A stretch of 64,000 nucleotides of DNA from positions 24,728 through 88,727 of the forward strand of contig JAKFWA010000067.1 of NCBI GenBank assembly GCA_021732995.1. The letters run 5' to 3'. Below, piece by piece: positions 62,201 through 64,000 of the stretch (positions within the stretch are counted from its first letter, which is position 1; each line of letters starts with the position of its first letter). Origin of the DNA: Planctomycetaceae bacterium (GTDB taxonomy: Bacteria; Planctomycetota; Planctomycetia; Planctomycetales; Planctomycetaceae). A model generated the notes under the pieces. That model did no database searches and was not told where the DNA came from. It worked only from the letters and a program-made list of their open reading frames with translations. The position numbers and the translations under genes were made by a program.

Positions 62201-63099
62201 TACCGCGCTTCAACGCCGCCGGCCGGAAGGTCCAGCTTCGCGGTCCAGGCAATCGCGTTGAGGATCAGCCTGCGAAAATTGTCCTGCTCCCAGTTGGAGT
62301 AGAAGTGTCCACAAGTCGTCCCGAACCCGCGTCCGCCGTTAGCCCTTTGTTTTGCCCAAGCGACGACGTTGCCATCCGGCTCTCGACCATTCAGCGCAGG
62401 CACCACAAACAAGGGGCTCAGAATCTCCTTCGCCTGCTCCTTTTGGTCCTTTGTTTCCTTGCTGTCCTTTGACCCCACTTCCGGCGCAAACCGCAGATTG
62501 AAATAAAACTCTTCTTTCATCCGAAACGCTTTCACCCCGCGCAGCACCGCATGATCGGGCGTGCCCAGCGTGATATCAGCTTCCTTATGAGTAATGGCCG
62601 AATACCACTGCTTCTTGCCATTGGTCTCCCAATCAAAATATCCACCCGACCAATCCAGGATCTGCCTGGCGTATTGGTCCGGCGCGAAAGTCGAGAAGTG
62701 AAACGTCAGAAACCCGCAGCCGCGATCAATCTGCTTCTGTACCGCCTTCAGGTTCTCTTCGGACCCAAAGTGCGGAGCCTCCTGGTACAGATCCCCGTCC
62801 CGGCCATCCGAGATGACCATGATGGTGTCCGCATCATCCAGCGTCTTGAGATCCTGCGGCATGCCGTCCAGGTGATACTCAACGCGCACCTGCTCGCGCA
62901 CGTTCGAATGATCCAGCATCACCTTGAGCAGCTTCACCGACCACGGGTAATCATGAATCCCATTCCCCGTCGGCCCATGACTCTTCGGCCCGGCAATGAG
63001 CACGATTTTCTTGGTAGCTCCGTCTGCCGCGCAGCAGGCGTCAGCCAGCAGTCCAAACGCCGCGATCAAACACGCCATCAAGAAGAATCGCCTAAGCAT
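56269..63099 (-). CDS. Giant secreted ThuA-ThuA-LamG-propeller-PA14-multihaem fusion protein
   Basis: A 2276-residue protein with a signal peptide (FFLMACLIAAFGLLADACCA). Modules in order are: ThuA-like (about 30-300); a second ThuA-like (about 320-580); a LamG/concanavalin-like domain (about 605-790); a DUF6797-like region (KPPAHWGKEAIGFDQWEG); a beta-propeller (from about 1140); an Ig-like segment (VSTTAYSNGVAIKFTDP); a PA14-like domain (LRPGLIARFASAAQ); and a cytochrome region with CxxCH motifs starting at about C1768, C1874, C1968, C2050 and C2182. ThuA is a trehalose-utilisation-type glutamine-amidotransferase-like fold, here paired. It is likely extracytoplasmic and may act on sugars with electron transfer. 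GGAG precedes ATG 63099 by seven bases. Compare the protein at 30565. Confidence 0.87.
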   Translation of the reverse strand: MLRRFFLMACLIAAFGLLADACCAADGATKKIVLIAGPKSHGPTGNGIHDYPWSVKLLKVMLDHSNVREQVRVEYHLDGMPQDLKTLDDADTIMVISDGRDGDLYQEAPHFGSEENLKAVQKQIDRGCGFLTFHFSTFAPDQYARQILDWSGGYFDWETNGKKQWYSAITHKEADITLGTPDHAVLRGVKAFRMKEEFYFNLRFAPEVGSKDSKETKDQKEQAKEILSPLFVVPALNGREPDGNVVAWAKQRANGGRGFGTTCGHFYSNWEQDNFRRLILNAIAWTAKLDLPAGGVEARYFTHAEITKALAGVEGTQRAEIDEKPIRVLMLSGNEAHKWHNWEKTTPVMKAALEKDPRVKVEVTLDPEDFGKRDIAKNFDVILHNYANWHDPKQLSDTSKTAYMNFVQNGGGVIFVHFGSSLFHFSLPMAGESDWPELRKVVRRVWNHHGKGESQSGHDAFGPFDVRFTELRHPITDGLKNFPIMDELYFKQDGPESFEPLIVANSKVTKRDEPLAATYTYGKGKIFQTLLGHSEKTYEPFETREMLRRAAAWTAGRRVLKLRAEDDIVEAPKAAAPAAAANPPAAKAQLTLASGKFGSALDARAAGALIDATSQQRTVPLTVDCWTKLDGKAGFNILVASEAKSSASHWEMYSYAGSGFFSVYLPGCGGEYRSAVDIADGKWHHVAMTLEPKRLRMFVDGKSVLDKPLPQDFPASKGGSLAIGRLVEGGISCAGLIDEVLMRKGALAFEQAPEKAPVVDDNTIGLWRFDELIEKTKLKDESKLQTPAMAELAGTAAPVAAAQPAGKPKPPAHWGKEAIGFDQWEGDWVDNRWKESNIGRWLSSVVALPGGSGRKMTSIRVGDQQQATVCFDEQNAQVRAIWTGGFLKFNPARFGIIGAPTPDGGFMVQTPEFAGWSSEKIQYRGMHTHGERVVLSYTVDGVEVRESPWCEQIGDRLVVTRTIEVEPSGKELKLQLMQKASGGELHNGEQPWLLRREGPVGFWTGVRSASKVEPVVTSTEGGLTGGFRVPASKELRRFKLVYWTGLLTDKAGWEQALAATPAPKPVSEPELKQLQQAGPRKWVEKIETVGKRAADDAPYVVDTFTLPFDNPYKALLFTAGHDFLSNGDILVCTVHGDVWRMTHLPDEKVVKSKPNEMKLRWQRIATGLHQPLGLVVVRPNAKASQKADDAIYVLCRDQITRLYDNNNDGETDYYECFSNVYPTSAGGHDYITCLERDSAGNFWFVHANQGIVRVSADGQKFDVVSTGLRNPNGMGLGPGNVVTAAPQEGEWTPASAIYVAKPGAHFGGGGPRVTDSRPLGYDPPAVWIPRRVDNSSGGQAWVTSDRWGPLTGHMLHFSFGQCSVMLGIDDVAPGGSRGPQHPTQMGLVEFPFRFDSGAMRGRFSPHDGQLYVTGLRGWTSAATTDGCLQRVRYTGQSVDMPVSTTAYSNGVAIKFTDPLDKDTAENPGNFHVEQWNYLYSKTYGSPEYRVSDPKQEGRDEVRVRSATLLDDRTVFLELKDVKPVNVLAVSCALKSAAVNSTSGNKPNAAARNFRRTMYLTLNSVRSDKMDESKLARKTPAGGLNEAQEAELRPGLIARFASAAQARLVEAGRLPYEDARVDRMAATFVSPIHAPSQFLKPGPFVARWEGFIRVPLQQTVTFSVEGQGRATLFINDKELKAPGSAETPAKGVLIAERSATLSGGFNKLVLEYASPAESSAAQFRLMWESPEFAREPVPPHVLFHSSEDPGLLAAEQLRRGRELFVSRQCRACHGPASDRFEPLLSEDPLTAPNFSQGVPKADWLESWLRNPHQINPDAAMPALFNGPAEADVKRYLFMLSQRSRVRGGPGPADFLTQKNKELASLGQQLFEDLGCVACHRFTEPSVADPSDRRSLFHVNHKYHLSTLKSFLENPAAQHPNTRMPNFQLTDPEIDQLAAFLMMKAADTPQKVDPFEVNSGGVPDPIRQLCIRCHDLRGERRTPLEKPIPMNDLRSPTGCLAAERHQQGGTPWYSLSATDRAALVRFVQSKLTGLDLRVPVEESRRLVKTLRCESCHDRDGAVSPRRALIVEESDSGLVPDVFPSLSLAGEKLHGPWMEQFLKTGTHGLQPAKSPPNAAGLKATDLRLRPWLKGRMPSFGHYANALSRGLAAEHGIDATEEARFTPEPQRAEIGSQLVQKSALDCRQCHAVGNQPAQGDDKTKIAPGINFALVKARLRQDYYQRFTLDPPRFDINTKMPKLAADGKTTKVTTILGGDARQQFDAVWHFINTASFDTAAK

Positions 63100-63161
63100 G
63101 CGTGGTCTCCGAACGAACTGGCTGAAGCTTCTATTACGCCTACTGGACTCGTTTCCAAAGT

Positions 63162-63452
63162 CTAAGTCAGACGTGCGGAACTGTCGTCGGCGGGCGTTTG
63201 AGTTGACGCCGAAGCCGATTCATCGCTGGGGGCCGACGAGTTCGTCGGTCTCGGCGGATCATGCTCAAACCGCGCGCCGAGCAGCGCAAACAGGATGGCC
63301 GCGACCTCCAGCCCGACAATGGCGAGGCCGAAGCGGTCGAGGGCGATCAGCAGGGGCGTCTTCTCTGTGGCGAAGGCCGAGGCCACCATCACGGTGATGG
63401 TCACCACAAACAGGAAACACAGTCCGATCGCCAGTTTTGCAAACGGTCTCAT
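63162..63452 (-). CDS. Small membrane protein of unknown function
   Basis: A 96-residue protein with two hydrophobic segments (FAKLAIGLCFLFVVTITVMVAS and FGLAIVGLEVAAILFALLG), then a Ser/Pro/Asp-rich tail (SSAPSDESASASTQTPADD). I do not recognise a family. The ATG at 63452 is followed by a plausible membrane-protein start (MRPFAKLAIG). The gene lies 62 bases upstream of the giant ThuA gene on the same strand and may be co-transcribed with it. Confidence 0.6.
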   Translation of the reverse strand: MRPFAKLAIGLCFLFVVTITVMVASAFATEKTPLLIALDRFGLAIVGLEVAAILFALLGARFEHDPPRPTNSSAPSDESASASTQTPADDSSARLT

Positions 63453-64000
63453 TGCACGAACGCTCTCGTTCCTCGACCCGCTTCAATGTGAACAATTCCG
63501 GCAGTGTAGTGTCCGCGCCGGGCAAGCCGTCAAATCGACGGGCCCCCGGGAGAGGATCGGATGCGGAGCCCGTCAACTGGAAGACCGCAACCGACCTCAC
63601 TTCATCTGCGTGTGAATGCCTCGGTGTGGCGGGGCTGAACGAGACTGATCGGGTACAGGGCGGTTGTCTGTCGAACAACTCGCTGCTCTGCAACTGCGGT
63701 CGCTTTCGATGCTGATATTGGCCGTTTGCGAGCGTTGCAGCAGGTGTCGTCGGGAAGCGTGAGACTCACGTGAAACAGCTATTGTGACTGCGCATCTGAT
63801 CCACGAGGCTTCTCCGCGGAGCATCGGAAGACTCGGCGAAGGCGCTCAGGAGATCGGCATGGCCCGCTGCGACTACTGCACAATACCTGCCTCGTATGTG
63901 GCTAATTTGTAGCGGTTGCGAATCCGTAGATATGCCACGTATCGCCAGAAATCGAGGTTATAGGGTAGTTATCGGGTAGTCGGTTTTGAGCCCAATTCTG
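63453..64000. other. Right-edge region without a recognised gene
   Basis: These 548 bases hold no convincing coding region or RNA gene. They probably include the promoter of the small membrane protein and giant ThuA genes. Near 63950 a direct repeat of GGTAGT (TAGGGTAGTTATCGGGTAGT) occurs; its meaning is unclear. Confidence 0.4.

Noticed and set aside
1..64000. tRNA, rRNA or prophage genes
   Set aside because: I scanned the intergenic stretches for tRNA-like T-arm and CCA features and for integrase, capsid or terminase motifs in the translated frames and saw none. A covariance search could still find small RNAs I missed.

Overview
The window looks like a chromosome segment of a planctomycete (phylum Planctomycetota, Planctomycetaceae-like). 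The evidence is a DUF1559 prepilin-like protein, a DUF1501 protein, two giant secreted multihaem CxxCH proteins joined to beta-propeller and PA14-like modules, a LEPR-XLL-type N-terminus on an FG-GAP/RTX surface protein, a zinc-ribbon Ser/Thr kinase, a TIGR03032 protein and moderately high GC. The genus cannot be named from the sequence alone. No rRNA, tRNA, CRISPR array, integrase or transposase gene was recognised.

Layout. 1-0.7 kb: 3' end of a membrane protein, closed by a strong hairpin terminator. 0.8-8.6 kb: a minus-strand type II secretion/type IV pilus-like operon (GspE-like ATPase, three consecutive GspF-like proteins, three minor pseudopilin-like proteins, a DUF1559 prepilin). 8.8-12.3 kb: hybrid histidine kinase and the GTPase Obg. 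12.4-17.6 kb: esterase, SMI1/KNR4 protein embedded in dispersed repeats, haemolysin III-type membrane protein, a secreted LTxxQ-like protein and an App1-type phosphatase. 17.8-20.6 kb: a SIR2-TPR protein (candidate anti-phage NADase) convergent with a Rieske oxygenase whose 3' end has been shifted out of frame by a 17-bp tandem repeat. 21-24.4 kb: a 977-aa coiled-coil protein and DUF971. 24.4-37.9 kb: secreted hydrolase, TonB-like/VWA protein, DUF1501 protein, LolD-type ATPase, a PA14-cytochrome-propeller protein, DUF1801, an MsbA-like exporter and a LURP-one-like protein. 38-43.4 kb: FG-GAP/RTX surface protein and TIGR03032 protein. 43.5-47.2 kb: FliN, FliM, a HisA-like TIM barrel, a metalloprotease, a lipoprotein and an HU protein. 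47.7-56 kb: glutamate dehydrogenase, TPR protein, lipoprotein, Cys-rich Tat substrate, Ser/Thr kinase, membrane protein. 56.3-63.5 kb: a 2276-aa ThuA/LamG/propeller/PA14/cytochrome fusion and a small membrane protein.

How the genes fit together. Much of the window concerns the cell envelope and export: the pilin-like assembly machine, several Sec and Tat substrates, lipoproteins, two extracytoplasmic multihaem proteins and a very large repeat protein. The two giant cytochrome proteins share a PA14+CxxCH module and a propeller+Ig-like module, but in opposite order. The most notable points are the frame-breaking 17-bp repeat in the Rieske gene, the SIR2-TPR gene beside it, the compact triple-GspF secretion operon, and at least four families of short palindromic or terminal-inverted-repeat elements between genes. 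Start codons were moved inward from the longest open frame wherever a Shine-Dalgarno site, signal peptide or ATGA overlap favoured it; each case is noted.
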